Shown: positions 42,034 through 50,808, counted from the stretch's first letter. The stretch: 64,000 nucleotides of DNA from Gryllotalpicola daejeonensis (GCF_039538145.1 NZ_BAABBV010000001.1:1426001-1490000), one strand, 5' to 3'. Translations and numbers: made by a program. The notes: generated by a model from the letters alone, not told the origin.

Positions 42034-42317
42034 GCGCCATTCCTAGCGCATTCCAGAGTGCGCCGGGTTACGTCTCACGAAAACGTGGAGCGCCCCGCAC
42101 CAACCCGAATGGCGCGGGGCGCTCGAGACGGTGCACCTCCCAGCCGGAGCGTCCTCATAACAGCATCGCTGTGGCGCCTCCCCTGGCGCTCTTTGACGTC
42201 TACCGGTTCCCCTGGGCCGTCTCAACATAGATAAAGCTAAAGGAGCTGAATCACCCTCACCATCCCATTGACACGGCGGCACTTCAGCCGCTAGAGCAGC
42301 ACGCAGATCGCCCTTGA
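42034..42317. other. Gene-free stretch with one terminator-like dyad
   Basis: GAGCGCCCCGC (42088-42098) and GCGGGGCGCTC (42114-42124) form an 11-bp stem. The rest is comparatively AT-rich (about 42200-42260) and contains a TTGACA at 42269 followed by TAGAGC 18 bases later, a possible extra promoter. The dyad is upstream of the TPR gene, so it does not terminate that transcript. I see no convincing gene here. Confidence 0.5.
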
Positions 42318-42358
42318 TGTAAAGGACTATTGACACGAGTTTCATGCCGTCGCAGACT
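42318..42358 (+). promoter_or_regulatory. Promoter and operator of membrane protein/XRE pair
   Basis: TTGACA (42330-42335), a 17-base spacer, then CAGACT (42353-42358), 6 bases before ATG 42365: a leaderless promoter. TGTAAA (42318-42323) and TTGACA (42330-42335) form an imperfect dyad over the -35, a fitting site for the downstream XRE protein. Confidence 0.6.
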
Positions 42359-42364
42359 GGCGAC

Positions 42365-42790
42365 ATGACAAGTGAACTTGACTCGACGGCAGAGACTGCG
42401 CGCGAGCAGAACCTGCGTCGGCGCTATCGCACCCGGATCACGATGGCGTCCATCATCTACGTCGTCGTGCTGGCGCCCGTCACCTTCTGGGGCGGCCTCG
42501 GCGGCCATTCCGCCTGGCGGTTCCTGTTCGCACTGTTACCGGTACTCCCGGCCGCGTGGATGGCAGCGATCATCATCGCTCGATTCCGTGAACTCGATGA
42601 GTATCAGGTGCGACTGGCTTTCCCCGGCATTGCGTCCGCGCTCGTCTCGGCGATGCTCGCGAGCGTGACGATCGGATTCCTCGGCATTACGGGGCTCAAC
42701 CTTCCGGGGGTGGGGTGGATCGTCTTCGTGGCCGGGATGGGGACGTGGTGGCTCGTGAGCCAGCTCACCGGCGCCGCGAAGCAGTTCTAG
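42365..42790 (+). CDS. Four-TM membrane protein
   Basis: 141 residues. After a polar N-terminus (MTSELDSTAETAREQNL) come four hydrophobic segments (ASIIYVVVLAPVTFWGGLGG, FLFALLPVLPAAWMAAIIIA, VSAMLASVTIGFLGITG and IVFVAGMGTWWLVSQL). It overlaps the small XRE regulator by one base (TAGTG). Pairs of this kind, a DUF-type integral membrane protein plus a 65-residue XRE protein, recur in bacteria; the role is unknown. Confidence 0.8.
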   Translation: MTSELDSTAETAREQNLRRRYRTRITMASIIYVVVLAPVTFWGGLGGHSAWRFLFALLPVLPAAWMAAIIIARFRELDEYQVRLAFPGIASALVSAMLASVTIGFLGITGLNLPGVGWIVFVAGMGTWWLVSQLTGAAKQF

Positions 42791-42984
42791 TGCGCAACCG
42801 CATCCGCGCAGAGCGAGAGACCCGGGGCTGGACACAGTTGGCCCTTGCCGAACGGCTCGCGGTCTCGCGCCAGACGGTCAATGCGATCGAGACGGGCAAA
42901 TACGACCCGTCCCTCCCGCTGGCGTTCCGACTTGCCGCCGTGTTCCAGACCCGCATCGAGGACCTCTTCCATCCAGACCACTGA
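42790..42984 (+). CDS. Small XRE-family regulator (YozG-like)
   Basis: 64 residues from GTG 42790, a bare HTH_3 domain: RIRAERETRGWTQLALAERL, VSRQTVNAIETGKYDPSLPL and FRLAAVFQTRIEDLFHPD. This size and ending are typical of the YozG group that sits beside a membrane protein gene. Likely represses its own operon through the dyad upstream of the pair. Confidence 0.9.
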   Translation: MRNRIRAERETRGWTQLALAERLAVSRQTVNAIETGKYDPSLPLAFRLAAVFQTRIEDLFHPDH

Positions 42985-42985
42985 G

Positions 42986-43501
42986 TCAGAACGACTGACC
43001 GTTGGCGTAACGCACGCGGCGGTAATGACGCCCGCTGCCACGATTTCGAGCCTTGTATGTCGGTAGCTGACTATCGCAGTTCGGACAGACGAGACGGAGA
43101 TTGTCACGCCAGTTGTTCTGACTGTTGCCGTCGATATGGTCGAGCACAAAGACCAGCGGCGCCCCGTTCCATTCCGCCGGCATCCCGCAGAGCGCGCAGG
43201 CACCCGCCTGCGCGTCGAGTATGTACGCGCGAATCGACTGACTCAGTCGCCCGACATTGTTCGAGCCGAATTCAAGCCATTTCTGCACAGTCAGGTTTTT
43301 CCGGCCGAGTTGAGAGCAGAGCTCCGAGCAGTAGACGAACTGCCCCTCATGTAGAGCCGCGCCGCAGTTGCGGCAGCCGCCCCAATCGCGGACCGGATAT
43401 CGACGCACACCGCGGTTATTGAACGATGCGGAGCAACTCCGTGAGCAGAACTTCGCGTTGCGAGTGAGAGTGCCGCAATTTCCACATTTGACCATCGCCA
43501 T
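42986..43501 (-). CDS. HNH endonuclease with N-terminal zinc ribbons
   Basis: 171 residues. Cys pairs CGNCG, CSRSC, CRNCG and CSELC form N-terminal zinc knuckles. The HNH core has CALCG, LDHIDGNSQNNWRDNLRLV and CPNCDSQL. Proteins ending in TYKARNRGSGRHYRRVRYA are frequent in phages and islands. Base composition is visibly lower in GC than its neighbours. The gene starts 30 bases downstream of tRNA-Thr and converges closely with the XRE gene. Confidence 0.88.
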   Translation of the reverse strand: MAMVKCGNCGTLTRNAKFCSRSCSASFNNRGVRRYPVRDWGGCRNCGAALHEGQFVYCSELCSQLGRKNLTVQKWLEFGSNNVGRLSQSIRAYILDAQAGACALCGMPAEWNGAPLVFVLDHIDGNSQNNWRDNLRLVCPNCDSQLPTYKARNRGSGRHYRRVRYANGQSF

Positions 43502-43530
43502 GCATCGAAATTAGCTTCGACCACAGACAT

Positions 43531-43604
43531 TGGAGCCGCCTACGGGAATCGAACCCGTATCTTCTCATTACAAGGGAGCTGCGTTACCATTGCGCCAAGG
43601 CGGC
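43531..43604 (-). tRNA. tRNA-Thr (anticodon TGT), CCA encoded
   Basis: Acceptor GCCGCCT/AGGCGGC, D arm GCG/CGC, anticodon loop CTTGTAA giving TGT, T arm ACGGG-TTCGATT-CCCGT. CCA is encoded at 43533-43531. The anticodon stem GCTCC/TGAGA has a C-U mismatch next to the loop and an A-G at its base, leaving three good pairs. Decodes ACA and possibly other ACN codons. Confidence 0.93.
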
Positions 43605-43645
43605 ATCGCCCTGAACGGGCGCTCTCACATCCTAGGGCAGGCGCC

Positions 43646-44638
43646 TTACGCCTTTCGATTCGGGGTCAGCACGACCTGGCTCGCGTAGGCGAAGCCGCCG
43701 CCGAAGCCGAACAGCAGCGTCGGCGCGTTCGCGGGGATGCGCCCCTCATGCCACCACTTCGACAGCCCGAGAGGAATCGAGGCCGCGGAGGTGTTGCCGG
43801 AGACCTGCACGTCGGTCACGACGGTGCGATCGGTGAGCCCGAGCTGCTCGGCCAGCGGCTCGATGATGCGCAGGTTCGCCTGGTGCGGCACGAATACCTG
43901 GATGTCGTCCATCGTCAGGCCCGCCTCTTCAACCGCAGAGCGCGTGATTCCGGAAGCCTTCGACATCGCCCAGCGAAGGATCATGCGGCCGTCCTGCGAG
44001 AACTTGTTTCCGGTCTCGTCCTCGACGATGACCGCGCGAGACATCGTCGGCTCGGAGCCCCAGACCGTCGGCCCGACCCCGACCTCGGCCTCGTCGTCGA
44101 CGCCCTCGAGCACGAAGGCGCCAGCGCCGTCGGCCGTGAGCACGCAGGTGGTGCGATCGGTCCAGTCGGTGATCGCGGACAGCTTCTCGGACCCGATGAC
44201 GACAGCCCTCTTCACCTGGCCGGCGCGGATCGCGGCATCCGCCATCGCAATCCCGTGCTCGAAGCCCGAGCACGCCGTGTTGATGTCGATGATGACGGGC
44301 GACGTCATCTCGAGCTCGGCGGCGACGCGCCCTGCGACGTTCGGGCTGTGGTCCATCACGGAGGTCGAGGCGACCACGATCAGGCCGACCTCGTCAGGCT
44401 CGAGACCGGCGTCGGCGATCGCCGCACGGGCGGCCGCTGCCGCCATGTCGGCGACGGTCTCGTCGTCGCGCGCGATGTGCCGCTCGATGATTCCGGTGCG
44501 AGTGCGGATCCATTCGTCGCTCGTCTCGACCATGTTCGCGAGCTCTGCGTTGGTGAGCACGCGCTCTGGCTGGTAGTGACCGAGTCCGACGATGCGCGAG
44601 CCTGCGACGGCGCGCTGAGCCTTCAGCATGTCTGCCAT
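43646..44638 (-). CDS. Beta-ketoacyl-ACP synthase III family protein
   Basis: 330 residues. The catalytic triad is visible: Cys123 in NTACSGFEHG, His251 in VPHQANLRI and Asn281 in SGNTSAAS. WIRTRTGIIERHIA near the N-terminus and GFGGGFAYASQVVL at the end are FabH-like. It condenses acetyl- or branched acyl-CoA with malonyl-ACP to start fatty acid synthesis. No other fab genes are next to it, so it may be a second KAS III copy. Close OleA-type functions cannot be excluded. Confidence 0.88.
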   Translation of the reverse strand: MADMLKAQRAVAGSRIVGLGHYQPERVLTNAELANMVETSDEWIRTRTGIIERHIARDDETVADMAAAAARAAIADAGLEPDEVGLIVVASTSVMDHSPNVAGRVAAELEMTSPVIIDINTACSGFEHGIAMADAAIRAGQVKRAVVIGSEKLSAITDWTDRTTCVLTADGAGAFVLEGVDDEAEVGVGPTVWGSEPTMSRAVIVEDETGNKFSQDGRMILRWAMSKASGITRSAVEEAGLTMDDIQVFVPHQANLRIIEPLAEQLGLTDRTVVTDVQVSGNTSAASIPLGLSKWWHEGRIPANAPTLLFGFGGGFAYASQVVLTPNRKA

Positions 44639-44690
44639 TTTCTCAATAGACGGATGCCACGGCGGGAATGTTCCCCGCGCGTGGCCGGGA

Positions 44691-45650
44691 TCAGCCGACG
44701 ACGATCGTCGTCGGAGTGGGCGTCGGCGACGGCGACGACGTGCCCTCGGGCGAGTCCGTCGGCTGCGGCGTCGCGTAGCGCTCGCCCTGCGCCTGCTGGA
44801 TGAAGGCGCGGAAGTCGGAGGCCTCGGTCACGGATCCCGTGTAGCGCTGCCCGTCGACGAGCACGAGGGGAAGCGAGTCGGCCGTGACCTTCTTCACCTC
44901 GGAGTTCGGCAGCGGCCCTGTGGACGCCCGGTCGAGCGCGGCCTGCGCCCAGTTCTCATAGGTGCGATTCGTGATGCACGACTTGATCGAGGACATCGGC
45001 TGTGCGCCTGCCTGCTTCGCATAGGCCGTGATGCGCGCATCGGTGAGTCCGGCGGTCGTCTGCCCCGGCTCATGCTCGAACATCAGCCGGTTGAAGTCGA
45101 AGAAGCTGTCGGGCGAGTAGTTCGCGACGCACGCCGCCGCGTTGGAGGCTCTGAGCGAGTACTGCGTTCCCTGCGCAGACCGGTTCGCGTAGAACGGCAG
45201 CGGGTGGATCTCGAGCGTCGCGGCGCCGGAGTCGACGAGCTTGCGGATCTGCTCGTTGTTGGTCCGCTCGAACTGCCCGCAGTACTGGCACAGGTAGTCG
45301 ACGTAGGTCGTGATGTTGACGACCTGGCCCGTGGTGTCGAGCGCGTGCGGCGTGGGCTTCGCGTCGGCGGCTCGGGCCGGCGAGCGTTCGGCCTTGAGAC
45401 CGGCGCCGATCATCACGCCGTCGCTGGCCATGTTCGCGGGGCCGCGGTGCGGCGGGCGGATCGAGGTCACCAGAACGACGGTCACGATCGCGACGACGGC
45501 GACCAGGGCGACGACGATGCCGGTGCGCAGCAGGACCCGGTTGCGCCGGTCCCTTCTGCGCTGCTTTCCGCGCAGCTCCCGCGCCTTCTGACGCGCGATT
45601 GCGCGGGCGTCAGCCGTGGGGCCGTCTGCGCTCGGCGAGCCGTCCGTCAT
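44691..45650 (-). CDS. Membrane-anchored DsbA-like thioredoxin-fold protein
   Basis: 319 residues. A basic cytoplasmic N-terminus (KQRRRDRRNR) precedes one TM segment (TGIVVALVAVVAIVTVVLVT), then an extracytoplasmic domain with the redox motif C121-Q-Y-C124 in VDYLCQYCGQFE. ADSLPLVLVDGQRY holds the cis-Pro region. A Ser/Pro/Thr-rich tail ends the protein. It resembles actinobacterial DsbA/thioredoxin_4 proteins that oxidise secreted proteins. Divergent from the ABC ATPase gene. Confidence 0.88.
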   Translation of the reverse strand: MTDGSPSADGPTADARAIARQKARELRGKQRRRDRRNRVLLRTGIVVALVAVVAIVTVVLVTSIRPPHRGPANMASDGVMIGAGLKAERSPARAADAKPTPHALDTTGQVVNITTYVDYLCQYCGQFERTNNEQIRKLVDSGAATLEIHPLPFYANRSAQGTQYSLRASNAAACVANYSPDSFFDFNRLMFEHEPGQTTAGLTDARITAYAKQAGAQPMSSIKSCITNRTYENWAQAALDRASTGPLPNSEVKKVTADSLPLVLVDGQRYTGSVTEASDFRAFIQQAQGERYATPQPTDSPEGTSSPSPTPTPTTIVVG

Positions 45651-45763
45651 ATGCCTTCTTCCTGTGCCGCGGGCGGTGGATTCCGCGTCGATCGCGAGCC
45701 GGGTGCTCGCACGATGACTGGTCGATGCTAACCGAGCGATCCATGGCGTAGCATGAGAGCGCT

Positions 45764-45836
45764 GTCAGCGTCGCCAGGCGACTGACGGCTTTTACAACAT
45801 CCATTCACTACGGATCGTCCGGCACGTACCTGCCGG
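45764..45836 (+). promoter_or_regulatory. Structured 5' leader of the ABC ATPase gene
   Basis: Downstream of a -10-like TAGCAT lies a dyad GTCAGCGTCGCC (45764-45775)/GGCGACTGAC (45777-45786) followed by GGCTTTTAC, which resembles a small terminator. A second hairpin CCGGCA/TGCCGG (45819-45824/45831-45836) lies 5 bases before the GGAG of the RBS. Together they could act as a leader control element. Low certainty. Confidence 0.35.
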
Positions 45837-45854
45837 TGAAGGAGACATAACGTC

Positions 45855-46946
45855 ATGTCAACTGTCACGTTCGACAACGCGTCCCGCATCTACCCCGGGT
45901 CCAACATCGCGGCTGTCGACTCGCTGAGCATCGATGTCGCTGACGGCGAGTTCCTCGTCCTCGTCGGCCCCTCGGGCTCCGGTAAGTCCACCGCTCTCCG
46001 CATGCTGGCCGGCCTCGAAGAGGTCAACAGCGGCAACATCTTCATCGGCGAGCGCAACGTCACCGACGTTCCGCCGAAGGACCGTGACATCGCCATGGTG
46101 TTCCAGAACTACGCGCTCTACCCGCACATGACCGTCGCCGAGAACATGGGCTTCGCGCTGCGCATCGCCGGCGTCCCGAAGGAGGAGCGCAACCAGCGCG
46201 TCCGCGAGGCAGCGAAGATGCTGGACCTCGAGCCCTACCTCGACCGCAAGCCGAAGGCCCTCTCGGGTGGTCAGCGTCAGCGCGTCGCCATGGGCCGCGC
46301 CATCGTCCGCAGCCCGCAGGTCTTCCTCATGGACGAGCCGCTCTCGAACCTCGACGCGAAGCTCCGCGTCCAGACGCGCACCCAGATCGCGTCGCTGACC
46401 CGCCGCCTCGGCGTCACCACGGTCTACGTCACGCACGACCAGACCGAGGCGCTCACCATGGGCGACCGCATCGCGGTCCTGAAGGACGGCGTGCTGCAGC
46501 AGGTCGGCACCCCGCGTGAGCTGTACGCAGACCCGAAGAACGTCTTCGTCGCCGGCTTCATCGGCAGCCCCGCGATGAACCTGTTCGCCACCGACGTCAC
46601 CGAAGGCGGCGTCAAGTTCGGCTCGGCCGTCGTCCCGGTCGACCGCGCCACCCTCGGCACGGCCACGCAGGTCACCATCGGTGTCCGCCCCGAGGACGTC
46701 GTCGTGAACCTGGGCGAGTCCAGCGGCCTCCGCGTCGAGGTCGACCTCGTCGAGGAGCTCGGCGCCGACGGCTACCTGTACGGCCACACCGAGGTCTCCG
46801 GCAAGCGCGTCGACATCGTCAGCCGCGTCGACGGCCGCGTTCACCCGAACGCGGGCGACGTGGTCTACATCACCCCGAAGACCGGCCACGTGCACATCTT
46901 CGACATCGAGTCGGGCGAGCGTCTCGGCGGCGCCGTCACCGACTAA
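45855..46946 (+). CDS. Sugar ABC transporter ATP-binding protein, UgpC/MsiK type
   Basis: 363 residues. Walker A GPSGSGKST (38-46), Q-loop FQNYALYPHM, signature LSGGQRQRVAMGRA, Walker B VFLMDEPLSNLD, the H-loop VTHDQTEA, and a C-terminal TOBE/OB region from about 240 (RPEDVVVNLGE, SGKRVDIVSR). Stand-alone ATPases of this type energise several sugar importers (MsiK role in Streptomyces). Strong RBS GAAGGAG. No permease is adjacent, which fits a shared ATPase. Confidence 0.93.
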   Translation: MSTVTFDNASRIYPGSNIAAVDSLSIDVADGEFLVLVGPSGSGKSTALRMLAGLEEVNSGNIFIGERNVTDVPPKDRDIAMVFQNYALYPHMTVAENMGFALRIAGVPKEERNQRVREAAKMLDLEPYLDRKPKALSGGQRQRVAMGRAIVRSPQVFLMDEPLSNLDAKLRVQTRTQIASLTRRLGVTTVYVTHDQTEALTMGDRIAVLKDGVLQQVGTPRELYADPKNVFVAGFIGSPAMNLFATDVTEGGVKFGSAVVPVDRATLGTATQVTIGVRPEDVVVNLGESSGLRVEVDLVEELGADGYLYGHTEVSGKRVDIVSRVDGRVHPNAGDVVYITPKTGHVHIFDIESGERLGGAVTD

Positions 46947-46962
46947 GGACGATCGGATTCCA

Positions 46963-47001
46963 CGAAGGCCGCGGTTCCCTCTCCAGGGGCCGCGGCCTTC
47001 G
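46963..47001 (+). terminator. Terminator after the ABC ATPase gene
   Basis: CGAAGGCCGCGG (46963-46974) and CCGCGGCCTTCG (46990-47001), perfect 12-bp stem, 15-base loop, 17 bases after the stop. Confidence 0.88.
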
Positions 47002-47036
47002 GCATCCCTCGTCACTCTCACCCAGCAAGGAATCCT

Positions 47037-48308
47037 GTGGCCTCATCCATCGACATCACGGCCGCGACGGCCGAGCCGGCACTGCTCGACCTGCCGTGGA
47101 ACACGCCGCTCGACGAGTGGCCGTCTGAGTACATCGCCCAGCTGCCGAAGGGCATCAGCCGACACCTCGTGCGCTTCGCGAACCTCGGGGGCTACGTCGT
47201 CGCAGTGAAAGAGACCACGGGCGAGATGGCGCGCCGCGAGTACGACCTGCTGCGGCTGCTGCAGCGCCTCGACATCCCCTGCGTCGAGCCCGTCGCGACG
47301 ATCACGGGCCGAGTCGACGAACACGGGCAGGAGCTGCCCCCGGTGCTCGTGACCCGACACCTCAAGTTCTCGCTGCCGTACCGCGCCCTGTTCTCGCAGA
47401 CGCTGAGGCCCGACACCGCCAAGCGCCTGGTCGACGCGCTCGCCGTTCTGCTCGTGCGCCTCCACATCACGGGTTTCTACTGGGGCGACGTCTCGCTGTC
47501 GAACACGCTGTTCCGCCGCGACGCAGGCGCGTTCGCCGCGTACCTGGTGGATGCCGAGACCGGCCAGCTGCAGGAGCAGGGACTCTCGAACGGGCAGCGC
47601 GAGAACGACCTCGAGATCGCGCGGGTCAACATCGCCGGCGAACTCATGGACATCGAGGCCGGCGGCCGCGCCGACGAAGCCCTCGACCCGGTCGACATCG
47701 CGAACGGCATCATCTCGACGTATCGCGAGCTGTGGAACGAGCTGACCGGTGCCGAGACCTTCGACGTGTCAGAGCGCTGGCGCATCAACCAGCGCGTCGA
47801 GCGCCTCAACGACCTCGGGTTCGACATCGGCGAGCTGACGATCAAGACGGAGGCGGCCGGAACGAAGGTGCTGATCCAGCCCAAGGTCGTCGATGCCGGC
47901 CACCACCAGCGCCGACTGCTGCGCCTCACGGGGCTCGACACCGGAGAGAATCAGGCGCGCCGCCTGCTCAACGACCTCGACGCCTACGCCGCGAGCTACG
48001 GTCGCCCGGGCGCCGACGAAGAGGCCATGGCTCACGAGTGGCTGACGCGGGTGTTCGAGCCCGTGGTCGCCGCCATCCCCGCGGAGCTGCGCGGCAAGCT
48101 CGAGCCGGCCGAGGTGTTCCACCAGCTGCTCGACCACCGCTGGTTCTTGTCGCAGGAGCAGGGGCGGGACATCCCGCTCGCCGAGGCGCTCTCGAGCTAC
48201 ATCGACAACGTGCTGCGGCATCGCCGCGACGAGGCCACCGTGCTCGCCCCGACGACCGAGGCGCTGACGCTCGGCCTGCCGACCGGCGTCATCTCGTTCG
48301 ACGAATAG
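47037..48308 (+). CDS. DUF4032 domain protein with kinase-like fold
   Basis: 423 residues from GTG 47037 with RBS AAGGAA. The N-terminal half looks like a lipopolysaccharide-kinase-type protein kinase fold: GGYVVAVKETTGEMARREYD (putative catalytic Lys), LHITGFYWGDVSLSNTLFRR (catalytic loop with D and N) and YLVDAETGQL (metal Asp). The C-terminal half holds DUF4032 (ERWRINQRVERLNDLGFD). Substrate unknown. The gene converges with rlmB 18 bases further on. Confidence 0.85.
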   Translation: MASSIDITAATAEPALLDLPWNTPLDEWPSEYIAQLPKGISRHLVRFANLGGYVVAVKETTGEMARREYDLLRLLQRLDIPCVEPVATITGRVDEHGQELPPVLVTRHLKFSLPYRALFSQTLRPDTAKRLVDALAVLLVRLHITGFYWGDVSLSNTLFRRDAGAFAAYLVDAETGQLQEQGLSNGQRENDLEIARVNIAGELMDIEAGGRADEALDPVDIANGIISTYRELWNELTGAETFDVSERWRINQRVERLNDLGFDIGELTIKTEAAGTKVLIQPKVVDAGHHQRRLLRLTGLDTGENQARRLLNDLDAYAASYGRPGADEEAMAHEWLTRVFEPVVAAIPAELRGKLEPAEVFHQLLDHRWFLSQEQGRDIPLAEALSSYIDNVLRHRRDEATVLAPTTEALTLGLPTGVISFDE

Positions 48309-48326
48309 GCGACGCCGGCGCGGCGG

Positions 48327-49328
48327 TCACGCCTTCTTCTGCGTGCGCACCTTCGAGATCTCATAGAGCGCGACGGACGCCGCAACGGACGCGTTGAGCG
48401 ACTCGATTCCCGAGATCGGGATCGAGACGATCGCGTCGCATGTCTCGGTGACGATGCGCGACAGGCCCTTGCCCTCCGAACCAGCGACGACGACGACCGG
48501 CTGGTCGGCGAGGTCGAGGTCGTAGAGCTCGGTGTCGCCACCTGCGGCGAGGCCGATGACGAACACGCCCGCCTTCTTGAACTCCTTGAGCGTGCTGGTG
48601 AGGTTCGGTGCCATCGCGACAGGGGTGCGCGCGAGCGCACCCGCCGACGTCTTCCACGCAGCCGAGTTGACGCCGGCAGAGCGGCGCTGCGGCACGATCA
48701 CGCCGTGGCCGCCGAAGGCCGCCGTCGAGCGGATGATCGCGCCGAGGTTGCGCGCGTCGGTGACGCCGTCGAGAGCGACGAACAGGGGCTTCTTGCCCTT
48801 GCGGATCGTCAGGTCGAGCAGCTCCGCCGGGTGCGCGTACTCATAGGGCGGCACCTTCAGCGCGAGTCCCTGGTGCACGACGTCGCGACCGGCCATGCGG
48901 TCGAGCTCGGGGCGCATGACCTCGAGCACGGGAATGCCCCGGTGCGTCGCGGTCGCGAGCGCCTCTTTGACGCGGTCGTCCATCTCGGCGCGGGCCGCGA
49001 TGTAGAGCGTGGTGGCCGGGATGCCTGCCCGCAGCGCCTCGACGACGGAGTTGCGCCCCGTCACCAGCTCGGTGTCATCGCTCTTCGCGCGGCGCGCCGC
49101 AGCGCCACCGCCGGTGTTCGACCTGGTGCCCTGCGCGCCCTGGCGCTTCTGCGCGGCGCGCTCGGCGAGCATCTTCTTGCGGTAGGCGGGGTGGTACTCG
49201 CGGTCCTCGGCTTTCGGCGTCGGGCCGCGGCCTTCGAGCGCCTGGCGCCCCTGGCCGCCCGAGCCCTTGCCGGTGGACCCCTTTTTTATCTTTCGCACGG
49301 CTCCGCCGCGCGGCTTAGCAGCCACCAT
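48327..49328 (-). CDS. rlmB: 23S rRNA (guanosine-2'-O-)-methyltransferase RlmB-type (SpoU family)
   Basis: 333 residues. A basic, flexible N-terminus (KIKKGSTGKGSGGQG...) is followed by the substrate-binding domain (VTGRNSVVEALRAG) and the SPOUT knot: ALDGVTDARNLGAIIRSTAA (motif 1), VVVAGSEGKGLSRIV (motif 2) and IPISGIESLNASVAASVALY (motif 3). Modifies a guanosine of 23S rRNA. It follows cysS with 55 bases between, an order shared with mycobacteria. Start ATG 49328 with TGGAG 3 bases upstream. Confidence 0.93.
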   Translation of the reverse strand: MVAAKPRGGAVRKIKKGSTGKGSGGQGRQALEGRGPTPKAEDREYHPAYRKKMLAERAAQKRQGAQGTRSNTGGGAAARRAKSDDTELVTGRNSVVEALRAGIPATTLYIAARAEMDDRVKEALATATHRGIPVLEVMRPELDRMAGRDVVHQGLALKVPPYEYAHPAELLDLTIRKGKKPLFVALDGVTDARNLGAIIRSTAAFGGHGVIVPQRRSAGVNSAAWKTSAGALARTPVAMAPNLTSTLKEFKKAGVFVIGLAAGGDTELYDLDLADQPVVVVAGSEGKGLSRIVTETCDAIVSIPISGIESLNASVAASVALYEISKVRTQKKA

Positions 49329-49383
49329 TACTCCAGTTCGCCTTGCGGACCGATCCCGCGCGCGGTGCTCTAGCCATGGGTCA

Positions 49384-50808
49384 TCAATCTCCCTCAATCG
49401 ACCAGTGTGCACCGGTCTGCGTGTCTTCGATCGTGATGCCGGCCGCGACGAGTTCGTCGCGGATCCGGTCGGCGACCGTGAAGTCCTTTGCCGCTCGCGC
49501 CGCCTGGCGGTCGTCGAGCAACCGGGTGACGAGCGCGTCAAGCGCCGCCCGCCCGGCCGTGTCGCGTTTCGTGTTCCATTCGGGCGCCAGCGGGTCGATA
49601 CCCAGCACGCGCGTCATGGCCACCACTTTTCCTCGAGCGGATGCCGCGGTCTGCAGATCCTCGGAGTCGAGCGCAGTGTTCCCCTCGCGCACCGTGTCGT
49701 GCAGCACGGCGAGAGCCTGCGGAACCGACAGGTCGTCGTCCATCGCCGCCGCGAACTCGTCAGGGATCACCGGCACCTCGTCAGCGGTGAAGCGGGTGCC
49801 CTCGAGGCGACGGGCGCTACGGGTCAGGAATCCCTCGATCCTCTCGACAGCCGCGGCAGCCTCTGCCAGCGAGCGGTCCGTGTAGTCGATCGTCGAGCGG
49901 TAGTGCGCCTGCCCCAGCGCGTAGCGCACGACGAGCGGCGACGCTGCGCTGAGCAGCTCGGCCGCATACACCGAGTTGCCGAGAGACTTCGACATCTTCT
50001 GCCCGTTGACGTGCACGAGGCCGTTGTGCACCCAGTACCGCGCGAAGCCGTCGCCGGCCGCGGTGGACTGAGCCAGCTCGTTCTCGTGGTGCGGGAAGCG
50101 CAGGTCGAGGCCGCCGCCGTGGATGTCGAACTCGGGGCCGAGGTAGCGCGACGACATCGCCGAGCATTCGATGTGCCAGCCCGGCCGGCCCGGGCCCCAT
50201 GGGCTGTTCCAGGCCGCAGACTCGGGCTCGTCCGCCTTGCGGCCCTTCCAGAGGGCGAAGTCGCGGGGGTCGCGCTTGCCGCGCGGATCCGCATCAGCGG
50301 CATCCTGCATGTCGTCGACCGACTGGTGGCTCAGCGCGCCATATGCGCCCCAGCTACGCACGTCGAAGTAGACATCCCCCGAGCCGTCGGCGGCGGCATA
50401 CGCATGCCCGCGGTCGATCAGCCGCTGGATCAGCTCGTGCATCTGCGGCACGTTCGCCGTCGCGCGTGGCTCATAGGTGGGCGCGAGCACGCCGATCGCC
50501 CGATACGCGGCGGTGAACTCGAGCTCCACGCGATAGGCGAGCGCCCACCACTGCTCGGACTCCGATGCATTGGCGAGCACCTTGTCATCGATGTCGGTGA
50601 CGTTGCGCACGAGCGTCACGTCGAACCCGCGGTAGGTGAGCCAGCGGCGCAGGATGTCGTAGACGAGAGCGCTGCGCACGTGCCCGATGTGCGGCGACGA
50701 CTGCACCGTGGGACCGCAGACGTAGAGACCGACCTTTCCCTCTTCAACGGGGACGAAATCGCGCAGGGCCTGGGCCTGCGTGTCGTAGAGGCGAATGGTC
50801 ACCCTCAA
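49384..50808 (-). CDS. cysS: Cysteinyl-tRNA synthetase
   Basis: 474 residues. C31-containing CGPTVQSSPHIGHVRSALVY has zinc and HIGH motifs, WHIECSAM and GGLDLRFPHHENELAQS complete the zinc and cysteine site, and KMSKSLGN (KMSKS) follows. MshC, its mycothiol paralogue, is excluded by the full-length C-terminal anticodon-binding region. Downstream of ispDF in the same direction, 24 bases apart. Confidence 0.96.
   Translation of the reverse strand: MRVTIRLYDTQAQALRDFVPVEEGKVGLYVCGPTVQSSPHIGHVRSALVYDILRRWLTYRGFDVTLVRNVTDIDDKVLANASESEQWWALAYRVELEFTAAYRAIGVLAPTYEPRATANVPQMHELIQRLIDRGHAYAAADGSGDVYFDVRSWGAYGALSHQSVDDMQDAADADPRGKRDPRDFALWKGRKADEPESAAWNSPWGPGRPGWHIECSAMSSRYLGPEFDIHGGGLDLRFPHHENELAQSTAAGDGFARYWVHNGLVHVNGQKMSKSLGNSVYAAELLSAASPLVVRYALGQAHYRSTIDYTDRSLAEAAAAVERIEGFLTRSARRLEGTRFTADEVPVIPDEFAAAMDDDLSVPQALAVLHDTVREGNTALDSEDLQTAASARGKVVAMTRVLGIDPLAPEWNTKRDTAGRAALDALVTRLLDDRQAARAAKDFTVADRIRDELVAAGITIEDTQTGAHWSIEGD

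Noticed and set aside
42043..42366. 107-residue minus-strand frame in the 42-kb gap
   Set aside because: It runs through the terminator dyad and the promoter of the membrane protein gene, has no RBS and mixed codon bias.
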